Shown one piece after another: positions 52,609 through 60,579 of a stretch of DNA of 64,000 nucleotides. Position 1 is the first letter of the stretch. Every line of letters begins with the position of its first letter. The stretch lies in the NCBI RefSeq assembly GCF_021049285.1, contig NZ_CP088017.1, positions 1,747,380 to 1,811,379 on the forward strand, given 5' to 3'. The notes beneath the pieces are model-generated. The model worked only from the letters and a program-made list of their open reading frames with translations. It ran no database searches and had not been told where the DNA came from. Made by a program: the position numbers and the translations under genes. Source of the stretch: Ruania halotolerans. GTDB taxonomy: Bacteria > Actinomycetota > Actinomycetes > Actinomycetales > Beutenbergiaceae.

Positions 52609-52799
52609 GCCTCATTCGTAGCACGATTTGCATCACTCCTGCAGAAAAACGCGTAAACCGGCGCGTCAGCAGTCGCGCTGCGACGGTTCTGCTGTCCACC
52701 GTGACACCTGGCCCGGGCGCCATCGTGGCAACGAAAGCCGCTCCCTGATGGCGCGATGCCGGTCAATCCAGGGGCCACACGCCGGCACCCGGCTGCGCC

Positions 52800-52828
52800 T
52801 TGACGTGACCAGTCCGTCGCAGTAGCGT
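52800..52828 (+). promoter_or_regulatory. promoter of the locus E operon
   Basis: TTGACG (52800-52805) and TAGCGT (52823-52828) are exactly 17 nt apart, leaving an untranslated leader of about 80 nt before the binding-protein gene. The rest of the 307-nt divergent gap shows only a TGCAGAAAAACGC motif near 52634 resembling the operator. Confidence 0.6.
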
Positions 52829-52852
52829 TGCAGAACACAGCAAAAAACTGCA
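52829..52852. promoter_or_regulatory. candidate DeoR operator, locus E
   Basis: TGCAG (52829-52833) and CTGCA (52848-52852) flank an A-rich centre (ACACAGCAAAAAA) directly after the -10 element. An A-rich partner motif near 52634 lies by the DeoR gene. Binding by the adjacent DeoR protein is inferred. Confidence 0.5.
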
Positions 52853-52915
52853 TGGAGCGGCAATGAAGCGCACGCTCCGGCAGGCTCAGACTGACGATGA
52901 CGACAGGAGTAGGAC

Positions 52916-54199
52916 ATGAGCACTGGTGCTCGACGCACACGGAGGCTCGCCGGCACCGCCGGGCTAGCCGCATTGAGTCTCGTGGTGGCCGCTGGCTGCA
53001 GTGACGGTGGAGACGCCGGCGGTGACGGCGACGTGACCATCGAGTTCGCGCAGTGGTGGGAGCCGGAGCTCCCCGACGGCGCATTCGCCGAGATCATCGC
53101 CGGCTTCGAGGAGGAGAACCCGAACGTCAACGTCGAACTCGTCTCCGCTCCGTACGCCTCCACCCAGGAACAACTCTTCGCCGGCTCCGCCTCCGGCACG
53201 ATGCCCGACGTGATGGGCCTGGACGCCGTCTGGGTCAACGACTTTGCCAATCAGGGCGCCATCGCCGACCTGAGCGCCTTGATGAGCGAGTACGGCTATG
53301 ACGACAGCCAGCTCGCCAGCCAGGTGCAGGTGGACGGTGCTACCTACATGATCCCGGTGGTCAACTTCATCTACCCGCTGTTCACCAACGACGACCTTCT
53401 TGCCGAGGCCGGAATCGACGCACCACCGGCCACACGGCAAGAGTTCCTCGACGCGGCCGTCGCGATCTCCGAGCTCGGCGGTGACACCACGGGTTGGGCG
53501 CTACCGCTTTCCCTCGAGCAGCCCAACGGCGTGCTCAACGACGTGATGCCGTGGGTGTGGTCCTCCGGCGGTTCGATGCTCGCCGACGGTCAGCCCGATC
53601 TGACCAACCCCGAGATGACGGCGGCCATCGAGTACGTGCAGCAGCTCTGGGACGCCGGGGCCGTGGCGCCCGGATCATTCACCATGAAGGAGCCGGACAA
53701 GGTCGAAGAGTTCACCAACGGCCGCGTCGGAATGATGATCTCCTCGCTCGCGCACATCAACCTGCTCCAGGAGACCAACCCGGATCTCAACTTCAGCGTC
53801 TCACCCATCCCGACCGAGGAAGGGTTCTCGGGTGAGTCGGGACTGACCTACGCCTCCTGGGGGATCGGCGTGGCCGAGAGCAGCGAACACCCCGAAGAAG
53901 CGTTCGCGCTGATCGAGTACCTGATGGAGACCGAGACGAACGGCGACCTCTCCACGATCGCCAACGGCTTCCCCGGAAACACCGAGGCCGTGCCGGACTT
54001 CGTGGAAGACGACCCGCTGATGGCGGATGCGTTCGAGATCTACCAGAACACCACCCCCGTCAACGAGTTCTCCGGTCTGCCGGCCGCCGAGCAGCTGATG
54101 CGTTCCTTCGCCGAACAGCTCCAGGCCACCCTCAACGGTGACCAGGACGTCAACCAGATGCTCGAACAGACCCAGACCGCCTGGTCCGACGAGTTCTAG
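52916..54199 (+). CDS. sugar-binding lipoprotein of ABC importer, locus E
   Basis: The 427-residue family 1 binding protein has an Arg-rich signal and lipobox (VAAGC), then VTIEFAQWWEPELPDGAFAEIIAGFEEENPNVNVELVSAPY. It is first of six genes (binding protein, MalF, MalG, aldolase, kinase, isomerase). A 12-bp hairpin follows its stop codon, which would give it higher expression than the permeases. Confidence 0.93.
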   Translation: MSTGARRTRRLAGTAGLAALSLVVAAGCSDGGDAGGDGDVTIEFAQWWEPELPDGAFAEIIAGFEEENPNVNVELVSAPYASTQEQLFAGSASGTMPDVMGLDAVWVNDFANQGAIADLSALMSEYGYDDSQLASQVQVDGATYMIPVVNFIYPLFTNDDLLAEAGIDAPPATRQEFLDAAVAISELGGDTTGWALPLSLEQPNGVLNDVMPWVWSSGGSMLADGQPDLTNPEMTAAIEYVQQLWDAGAVAPGSFTMKEPDKVEEFTNGRVGMMISSLAHINLLQETNPDLNFSVSPIPTEEGFSGESGLTYASWGIGVAESSEHPEEAFALIEYLMETETNGDLSTIANGFPGNTEAVPDFVEDDPLMADAFEIYQNTTPVNEFSGLPAAEQLMRSFAEQLQATLNGDQDVNQMLEQTQTAWSDEF

Positions 54200-54214
54200 G
54201 AGGCATCCGTCGCT

Positions 54215-54243
54215 CTGCCCGTCACCGCCATGGTGACGGGCAG
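54215..54243 (+). terminator. intercistronic hairpin (attenuator or mRNA-stabilising element)
   Basis: A perfect 12-bp stem (CTGCCCGTCACC, 54215-54226; complement 54232-54243) with a 5-nt loop separates the binding-protein gene from its permeases. Such stems in maltose-type operons limit downstream expression or protect the upstream message. Confidence 0.75.
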
Positions 54244-54260
54244 GGGGAACGGGGACCAAC

Positions 54261-55232
54261 ATGATCACACCCCTCGCATCAGAACCCGCCTCCTCGGCGA
54301 GGACGTCCGGGGCCACTGGACCTGCGCCGTCGGGCGCGAACACACCGCCGGCGGCGCCCCGACGGCGATCGCACGTGGGCCGCATGCTCGAGCCGCTGGC
54401 GTTCCTCTCGCCCACGCTGATCCTGCTCGCCGTGCTCATGGTGCTGCCGATCGTGCTGGTGATCGGCTATGCGTTCATGGACAACGTGGTGACCAACCCG
54501 GACCCCGAGTTCGTCGGCACGAAGAACCTCGTCGAGATCGCCACCGACCCGACCTTCCACATCGCCCTGCGCAACACGGTGGTCTTCACCGTGGTGAGCG
54601 TGGTGGCGCACATGATCCTCGGCCTCACCTTCGCGATGCTGCTGAACAGCAAGCGGATCTCGGCCACCAGCCGCACCGTGCTGCGGGCGATCTACATCAT
54701 GCCGTGGCTGTTCACCGTGGCCGTGATCGCCGTGCTGTGGCGGATGCTGCTGGCGCCGAGCGGAGTGATCAACTACCTGCTTTCGACCGATGTGGAATGG
54801 CTCGCCGACCCGAAGCTCGCGCTCGGCACTGTCACGGTCATCAACATCTGGGCCGGCTACCCGTTCTTCATGGTGAGCCTGCTCGCCGGGCTGCAAGGCA
54901 TCCCTGGCGATCTGTACGAGGCGGCCCGCGTGGACGGTGCCTCACCGGTGCAGCAGTTCTTCCACGTGACCCTGCCTCAACTGCGCCAGATCATCATCAG
55001 CCTCCTGCTGCTCGACATGATCTGGACCTCGGCGCAGCAATTCGCGCTGATCTGGATGACCACCGGCGGTGGACCGCTCAGTTCCACCGAGATGCTCAGC
55101 ACCTACACCTACAAGCTGGCCTTCGACGACTACGAGTTCGGCCTCGCATCGGCCAGTGCCGTGCTGGTCCTGGCCGTCTCGATGGTGCTCGCGTTCTTCT
55201 ACGTGCGGCACGAGAAGGCGAGGGAGTCATGA
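54261..55232 (+). CDS. carbohydrate ABC transporter permease (MalF type), locus E
   Basis: The 323-residue membrane protein has a polar N-terminus of about 40 residues, six helices and an EAA-type loop (DLYEAARVDGASPVQQFFHVTLPQL). ATG 54261 is preceded by a GGGG run 6 nt upstream. Its partner starts within its stop codon. Confidence 0.93.
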   Translation: MITPLASEPASSARTSGATGPAPSGANTPPAAPRRRSHVGRMLEPLAFLSPTLILLAVLMVLPIVLVIGYAFMDNVVTNPDPEFVGTKNLVEIATDPTFHIALRNTVVFTVVSVVAHMILGLTFAMLLNSKRISATSRTVLRAIYIMPWLFTVAVIAVLWRMLLAPSGVINYLLSTDVEWLADPKLALGTVTVINIWAGYPFFMVSLLAGLQGIPGDLYEAARVDGASPVQQFFHVTLPQLRQIIISLLLLDMIWTSAQQFALIWMTTGGGPLSSTEMLSTYTYKLAFDDYEFGLASASAVLVLAVSMVLAFFYVRHEKARES

Positions 55233-56107
55233 CCACCACGTCAGCGACCACGACGAGAGTAACCACCACGAAATCGCCGCCCCGCCACCTCCCGGCGCGG
55301 ATCTTCACCTGGATCGGGCTGCTCATCGGCGCAGCATTCGCCGGACTGCCGGTGCTGTGGATGCTCTCCAGCTCGTTCAAGTCCAACCGGGAGATCTTCG
55401 AGTTCCCGCCGCGGCTGCTCACCGAATCGTTCAGTTTCGATTCCTACTTGGCCATCCTCGGTGACCCCAGCAGGCTGCGCTTCTTCACCAACAGTTACGT
55501 GGTGGCGATCTGCGTGACGATCCTCACCCTGCTCGTCGCGATTCATGCGGCCTACGCATTCAGCAGGTTCGCCTTCCGAGCCAAGCACCCGCTGAAACTG
55601 TTGATCATCAGCGTGCAGGCGGTACCTCCGATCACCGTGCTGATTCCCTATTTCGGAATCATTGTGGGGTTGCAGATGTATGACACCTACCCGGGCCTGA
55701 TCTTCACCTATATGTTGTTCACGCTTCCGTACGCGATCATCATGATGACCAGTTACATGAACTCGCTCCCGCGAGAGCTGGATGAGGCCGTCCGGGTGGA
55801 CGGCGGCAGTTCGATGACGGCGTTGTGGCGCGTGCTGGTGCCGGTCTCGGTACCCGGGATCGTCTCCGTGGGCGTGTACACGTTCATGATCGCCTGGAAC
55901 GAGTACCTCTTCGCGTTGACCCTGACCAGCAGTGAATCGATGCGCACGGTACCCATCGGACTGCAACTGCTCATGGGCCAGCATTCGTTCCAATGGAACG
56001 AGATCATGGCGATGAGCATCCTCGGGTCCATTCCCGTACTCGCCCTTTTCCTCTTCTTCCAACGCTATTTCATGAGCGGCCTGACCTCGGGTGCGGTCAA
56101 AAACTGA
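55229..56107 (+). CDS. carbohydrate ABC transporter permease (MalG type), locus E
   Basis: The 292-residue membrane protein has a Thr-rich N-terminus, six helices and the EAA loop (ELDEAVRVDGGSSMTALWRVLVPVSVP), ending GAVKN. ATG 55229 overlaps the MalF-like stop by 4 nt. Its ATPase partner is not encoded here. Confidence 0.93.
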   Translation: MTTTSATTTRVTTTKSPPRHLPARIFTWIGLLIGAAFAGLPVLWMLSSSFKSNREIFEFPPRLLTESFSFDSYLAILGDPSRLRFFTNSYVVAICVTILTLLVAIHAAYAFSRFAFRAKHPLKLLIISVQAVPPITVLIPYFGIIVGLQMYDTYPGLIFTYMLFTLPYAIIMMTSYMNSLPRELDEAVRVDGGSSMTALWRVLVPVSVPGIVSVGVYTFMIAWNEYLFALTLTSSESMRTVPIGLQLLMGQHSFQWNEIMAMSILGSIPVLALFLFFQRYFMSGLTSGAVKN

Positions 56108-56146
56108 CCCCACCGGCTGATCCCACCACCACAACAAGGAGTAAGT

Positions 56147-57037
56147 GTGCTCACCAATGGAAATGTCCTGCTGACCGCCGCCCACGAGGGGAACTACGCA
56201 GTTCCGGCGTTCAACATCAGCGACTACGCGATGTTCAACGGGATCATCGAGATCAGTGAGGCCGAGAATGCGCCGCTCATCGTGGCGATCCACCCGGACG
56301 AGGTGGCCCATTTCGGAATCGACGCGGTGGCTGCGATCCGGGCACGGGCCCACCGCTCGAGCGTGCCGGTGGCGATCCACTGGGACCACGGCGGCAGCTA
56401 CGAGGAGATGCTCACCGCCGTTCAGGGCGGGTTCACCTCGGTGATGATCGACCGGTCGATGGATTCCTTCGAGGAGAACGTGCGCATCTCCAAGCGCGTG
56501 GTCGAGACCGCGCACGCCGTGGGTGTGAGCGTGGAGGCCGAGCTCGGCACCATCGGTGCTGCGGACAGTTACGGTGAAGCGGGTGCGAAGGAGATCATCT
56601 ACACCACCCCGGACGAGGCTGTGGAGTTCGTGCGAGCGACCGGGGTGGACAGCCTCGCCGTAGCGATCGGCACCTCACACGGGCTCTTCCCGCCGGAGTT
56701 CACCCCGCAGATCAAGATCGATCTGCTGCGCGAGATCAAGGCGGCGGTGCAGATTCCGTTGGTGCTGCACGGCGGATCGGGCAACCCGGACGCCGAGATC
56801 GGCCAGGCCGCGAAGCTGGGCATCAACAAGATCAACATCTCCAGTGACATCAAGGTGGCCTACCACCAGGAGATGCGCGAGGTCCTCAAGGACGCCAAGG
56901 TGCGGGAGCCGAACGTGATTCAGCCGCGTTGCATCGAGGCGATGAAGAAGGTGGCGGCGCACAAGATTCGCCTCTTCGGCGCCGACGGCAAGGCAGCTGG
57001 TGTGCCCGCGATCAGCGGCGTTCAGGCGCGGGTCTGA
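56147..57037 (+). CDS. class II ketose-bisphosphate aldolase (fructose- or tagatose-bisphosphate)
   Basis: The 296-residue cytoplasmic enzyme shows the zinc-aldolase set: IHWDHGG with Asp80 and His81, EAELGTIG (Glu131), GTSHGLF (His178), LVLHGGSG (His208) and NKINISSD. It cleaves a ketohexose 1,6-bisphosphate to dihydroxyacetone phosphate and glyceraldehyde 3-phosphate. Fructose and tagatose forms cannot be separated by eye. It starts at GTG 56147 with AAGGAG 5-6 nt upstream. Its location before a sugar kinase in a DeoR-controlled operon suggests a dedicated catabolic enzyme rather than the housekeeping glycolytic one. Confidence 0.92.
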   Translation: MLTNGNVLLTAAHEGNYAVPAFNISDYAMFNGIIEISEAENAPLIVAIHPDEVAHFGIDAVAAIRARAHRSSVPVAIHWDHGGSYEEMLTAVQGGFTSVMIDRSMDSFEENVRISKRVVETAHAVGVSVEAELGTIGAADSYGEAGAKEIIYTTPDEAVEFVRATGVDSLAVAIGTSHGLFPPEFTPQIKIDLLREIKAAVQIPLVLHGGSGNPDAEIGQAAKLGINKINISSDIKVAYHQEMREVLKDAKVREPNVIQPRCIEAMKKVAAHKIRLFGADGKAAGVPAISGVQARV

Positions 57038-57039
57038 CC

Positions 57040-58251
57040 GTGACACCGGAAGTACTGCTCGGCTTCGGCGGCAACGTCGACGTTGAGATCACCTGGGACG
57101 ATGCCGTGCTCACGCGCCTCGCCGCGGAGCACGGCATCGCCTCCGGCGAGCTGGATACGGGTGTGCAGATCACCGACCAGCGAAGCCTCGTGATCTCCAT
57201 CCTCGCGTTCGTCCAGGCAGGTCAAGGCGGTGAACGGTTCGTGGCCGACGCCGACACGCTCGGCACCTTCCCCGGACTCTTCCAGCACCGGTGGACCCTC
57301 GGGGGCACCGGGATCCGGGCCGCGCTGACCCTGCGTACCCTCGGCGTGCCGAGCATGGTGCACCTGGTGAGCACGAATCCGATCATGCGGGAGCTGCTGC
57401 CCGAGGAGATTCAACGCCTGAGCAGCGCCACCAAGGATTCCCTGCACCCGCATCTGATTGTGCAGTTCCCCCGCGGGGCGCGCGTGCACACCGATCTGCT
57501 GGACGTGAGCGCACCGAAGGCGAACCGGCTCATCTACGTCAACGACCCGCCGAACCGGGACCTCCTGCTCAGCGATGAGATCGCCCAGGTTGCACCACAT
57601 CTGGGTGTGCTGCTGGTCACCGGGCTGAACAGTATGCAGGACCCGGTCCTCGTGAAGGACCGCCTGAGCAGGATCGCCCAGGTGGTCGAGGCCATGCCCG
57701 ACGGCGGAGTCGTCCTTTTCGAGGATGCCGGTCAGCACGTTGCCGCGCTGGGGGAGCAGGTGCTCGCCACGATGGCCACCCTCGCTGACGTCGTCAGCAT
57801 GAACGAGGACGAACTGTTCGGCCACCTGGGCCGCACGTTCGACCTGCACGAGGCGGCCGCCGTCGAGCAGGCCCTGCGGGAGGCGCGGGAACAGATCGGC
57901 GCACGCACCCTCGTGGTGCATACCCAGCACTGGGCCGCAGCCGTCGGGCCCGCTGCCCGCGGGCTTGTTCCAGCGCTGCGTTCGGGCATCGTGGCCGCGG
58001 GTACCCGCTATCTGAGTGGCGACGGCGCCACTCGCTCCGATCATGAGGCCACCGGCCTGCTGCCGGTCCAGGACCGAGCCGCAGAACTGGCCGGAACGAT
58101 CGGCGGATCCGCGGACCTGGTGTGCCTACCGGCCCTGCAGCTGGAATCCGATACCCCCACCACGATCGGCCTCGGCGACACCTTCGTCGGCGGCATGGTC
58201 GCCGCACTCACCATCGATCGCTCTGCTGTTGTGGAAGGAACTCACCGATGA
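57040..58251 (+). CDS. ADP-dependent phosphofructokinase/glucokinase-family kinase
   Basis: The 403-residue protein matches the ADP-specific sugar kinase family (PF04587, ribokinase fold): VLLGFGGNVDVEI at the start, LGGTGIRAALTLRTLGVPSMVHLV, VSMNEDELFGHLG in the middle, and the catalytic GLGDTFVGG (GLGD at 377-380). Family members use ADP to phosphorylate fructose 6-phosphate or glucose and are best known in archaea. Nucleotide choice in this actinobacterial branch is not certain from sequence. GTG 57040 lies 2 nt after the aldolase stop. The likely reaction is production of the bisphosphate that the aldolase cleaves. Confidence 0.82.
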   Translation: MTPEVLLGFGGNVDVEITWDDAVLTRLAAEHGIASGELDTGVQITDQRSLVISILAFVQAGQGGERFVADADTLGTFPGLFQHRWTLGGTGIRAALTLRTLGVPSMVHLVSTNPIMRELLPEEIQRLSSATKDSLHPHLIVQFPRGARVHTDLLDVSAPKANRLIYVNDPPNRDLLLSDEIAQVAPHLGVLLVTGLNSMQDPVLVKDRLSRIAQVVEAMPDGGVVLFEDAGQHVAALGEQVLATMATLADVVSMNEDELFGHLGRTFDLHEAAAVEQALREAREQIGARTLVVHTQHWAAAVGPAARGLVPALRSGIVAAGTRYLSGDGATRSDHEATGLLPVQDRAAELAGTIGGSADLVCLPALQLESDTPTTIGLGDTFVGGMVAALTIDRSAVVEGTHR

Positions 58252-59252
58252 CTGTGATCCCGTTGCCTGCCAACCGCCCACCGGACAGGTTCTACCGGGG
58301 CGGCACCGGGCTGGCCGAGCTTCGCGGCGACGGTGCCGTCGGGGAGTACGAGCCCGAGGACTGGGTCGGCTCAGCCACCACTGTCCACGGCGAGGCACCG
58401 ACCGGGCTCACCCGGCTGCCGGACGGACGGTACCTGCGGGCGGCGATCGAGGCCGACCCGCAGTGGTGGCTAGGACCTGACCATGTGGCGGCCTACGGCG
58501 CCGACGCGATGCTGCTGGTCAAGCTGCTGGATGCGGGGGAGCGGCTGCCCGTGCACGCCCATCCGGACCGGGCGTTCGCTAAGGCGCACTTCGCCGCCTC
58601 GCACGGCAAGACTGAGGCGTGGTTCCTCCTCACCGGAGGCAGTCTGCACCTGGCGCTGAAGGAGGACCTCAGCGCAGACGAACTGGCCGCTGTGCTGGAG
58701 CGCCAGGATGCCGAGGAGATCCTGGGGCTCATGCACGAGGTACAGGTCAATCCCGGCGATGTGGTGCTGGTGCCCGCCGGTGTGCTGCACGCCATCGGCG
58801 GCGGGCTGCTCCTGGTGGAGTTGCAGGAGCCGGAGGACTTCTCGCTCATGCTCGAGTGGAAGGGCTATCCGATCGACGGGCCCAATGATGGTCACCTCGG
58901 CATCGGGTACGACCTGGCATTGCAGGCCATGGAACGACGGGCGCGCACACGGCAGGAGATCGCCGAGCTGGTGCGGCCCGCTGGGTTCGGCCCGTCAGTG
59001 TTCCCCGCAGCGGCGGACCCGTACTTCCGCCTTGGGCGTGAACGCGTCCAGGGTGAGATTCAGGTGGAGGCGGGCTTCGCCGTCGTGATCGTGCTGAGCG
59101 GGCAGGTGGCGGTGACCGGCCGGGACAGCGCTGACGGGCGGGTCACGTTGAAACGTGGCGCGACGGCGGTGGCCCCGCACGCGGCGGGTGAGCTGAGCAT
59201 CACCGGTGAGGGTGAGGTGCTGATCTGCCGGCCGCCGGCGGCCACCCGGTGA
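58248..59252 (+). CDS. class I mannose-6-phosphate isomerase-like protein
   Basis: The 334-residue cupin-fold enzyme has the zinc-site pattern of type I phosphomannose isomerases: LPVHAHPDRAFAKAHF (His103, His105), GKTEAWFLL (Glu123) and GVLHAIGGG (His181). It interconverts an aldose 6-phosphate and fructose 6-phosphate in the cytoplasm. ATG 58248 overlaps the kinase stop codon (ATGA). With the kinase and aldolase it completes a short route from a hexose 6-phosphate to triose phosphates. The bacterial ManA class is usually about 310-400 residues, so the length is normal. Confidence 0.87.
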   Translation: MTVIPLPANRPPDRFYRGGTGLAELRGDGAVGEYEPEDWVGSATTVHGEAPTGLTRLPDGRYLRAAIEADPQWWLGPDHVAAYGADAMLLVKLLDAGERLPVHAHPDRAFAKAHFAASHGKTEAWFLLTGGSLHLALKEDLSADELAAVLERQDAEEILGLMHEVQVNPGDVVLVPAGVLHAIGGGLLLVELQEPEDFSLMLEWKGYPIDGPNDGHLGIGYDLALQAMERRARTRQEIAELVRPAGFGPSVFPAAADPYFRLGRERVQGEIQVEAGFAVVIVLSGQVAVTGRDSADGRVTLKRGATAVAPHAAGELSITGEGEVLICRPPAATR

Positions 59253-59339
59253 TTCGGCGGTGAGCGATCCACGGGCCGCGGCCCACGGTTATCCACAGGC
59301 CTCCTGCAGCGCACGGAAGACTCTGGCAGCGTCGCATGG

Positions 59340-59936
59340 ATGAACCCGAGCACGCGGAGATCACGCTTCGGCGCTACCCTTCTTCTCGCGCTCCCGCTCA
59401 TGGCGGGGTGCACGGCCGAATCGGAGGATCGCGTCACCCGGGGCGCGGATGGCCCATCGAGCGTAGGCGCGAATGACCAGTCCGGTGCGCCGCCCGTGGA
59501 TCCGGTCGCACGACCTGTCGGCATGGCGGAGGAGTCAGTCGACGGCGCTATTGCGGCAGCGACCTATTACGTCCAGCTGATGCAGTACGCCCAGGCAACG
59601 GGCGATCTGGAGGAGTGGGCCGCGCTGAGCGGTCCGGAGTGTGTGTTCTGCGCCAGGGTGCATGATCTCGTTGCCGACCGGAACGCACGCGGTGTCTACG
59701 CGAGCGGAGGTGAGGTACACGCCGATCTGGTCCGTAGTGGTCTGGACTACGACCTCAATTCGGGCGCTGCGGTCTACTACGTCGACTTGGCACTTGAGAT
59801 CGACGACCTGACTCAGCATCACCCTGACGGCACGACCACGCTCGAGGAGGCCTGGGGGCACACATTCCGGCTTTTCCTCACCCGCACAGAACTGGGCTGG
59901 CTGGTGGTCGATGTGCTCCGTGAGGCCGAGGACTGA
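59340..59936 (+). CDS. DUF6318-like lipoprotein
   Basis: The 198-residue protein has a basic N-terminus, a hydrophobic stretch and a lipobox (LMAGC, about residue 24). The mature part EESVDGAIAAATYYVQLMQYAQATGDLEEWAALSGPECVFCARVHDLV, with its CxxC, matches the DUF6318 domain found only in actinobacterial lipoproteins. The C-terminus is an SnoaL/NTF2-like sheet. Function unknown. The promoter is not obvious; GGAAG lies 23 nt before the ATG. It converges with the hydrolase gene, with no clear terminator. Confidence 0.75.
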   Translation: MNPSTRRSRFGATLLLALPLMAGCTAESEDRVTRGADGPSSVGANDQSGAPPVDPVARPVGMAEESVDGAIAAATYYVQLMQYAQATGDLEEWAALSGPECVFCARVHDLVADRNARGVYASGGEVHADLVRSGLDYDLNSGAAVYYVDLALEIDDLTQHHPDGTTTLEEAWGHTFRLFLTRTELGWLVVDVLREAED

Positions 59937-59967
59937 CCCTGGCTCCATCGACGTGAGGGAAACAGGA

Positions 59968-60579
59968 TCAGCGCCCCAAGCGATCCGCCTCCGCGCCGAT
60001 GGTCGTGCCCTCCCCATGCCCGGTGTGCACCACCGTCTCCTCCGGCAGCGCGAACAGTTTCGCCCGGATCGAGGCTTCCAGAGTGGGAAGGTCCGAGAAC
60101 GAACGACCGGTGGCTCCGGGCCCCCCTTTGAACAACGTGTCGCCGGTGAACACGCACCCCAGATCGGGCGCGTACAGGCACACCCCACCGGGCGCGTGCC
60201 CCGGGGTGTGCAGCACCCGAAGCGTCGTTCCGGCGACGGCGATCTCCTGGCCGTCGGTGAGGTTGTCATCCCAGCGCGAGCCCGCGTGGGTGAGCTCCCA
60301 GAGCGGCTCGTCGTCGGGGTGCAACCAGATCGGCGCCCCGGTGCGTTCGGCCAGCTCGGGCGCCACACGCACGTGATCGTCATGGGCGTGCGTGCAGACG
60401 ATCGCGAGGACCGTTCGGCCGCCCACGAGGGTGAGGATGTCCTCCACCGAGTGCGGGGCGTCGATCACGATGCACTCGGCATCGTCGCCCACCACCCACA
60501 CGTTGTTGTCGACATCGAAGGTGCCGCCGTCCAGGCTGAATGTGCCGCTGGTGACGGTGTGATCCACACGCGCAGTCAT
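59968..60579 (-). CDS. metallo-beta-lactamase-fold hydrolase paired with mycothiol-dependent formaldehyde dehydrogenase
   Basis: The 203-residue protein has the two-zinc motif THAHDDH (63-69), HTPGHAPGGVCLY and FTGDTLF, the glyoxalase II-like pattern. In actinobacteria this family is regularly encoded beside the mycothiol-dependent formaldehyde dehydrogenase and is thought to hydrolyse S-formylmycothiol to formate and mycothiol. Its ATG overlaps the dehydrogenase stop by 1 nt (TGATG), so the pair is coupled. Confidence 0.88.
   Translation of the reverse strand: MTARVDHTVTSGTFSLDGGTFDVDNNVWVVGDDAECIVIDAPHSVEDILTLVGGRTVLAIVCTHAHDDHVRVAPELAERTGAPIWLHPDDEPLWELTHAGSRWDDNLTDGQEIAVAGTTLRVLHTPGHAPGGVCLYAPDLGCVFTGDTLFKGGPGATGRSFSDLPTLEASIRAKLFALPEETVVHTGHGEGTTIGAEADRLGR

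Noticed and set aside
50458-52656. Plus-strand frame of about 732 codons across the MFS and DeoR genes
   Set aside because: It overlaps two well-supported genes in a different frame and on the other strand, and has the low-complexity Gly/Arg composition of a shadow frame.
59273-59284. GGGCCGCGGCCC palindrome after the isomerase gene as a terminator
   Set aside because: The two halves are contiguous, leaving no loop, so a hairpin would be very short.
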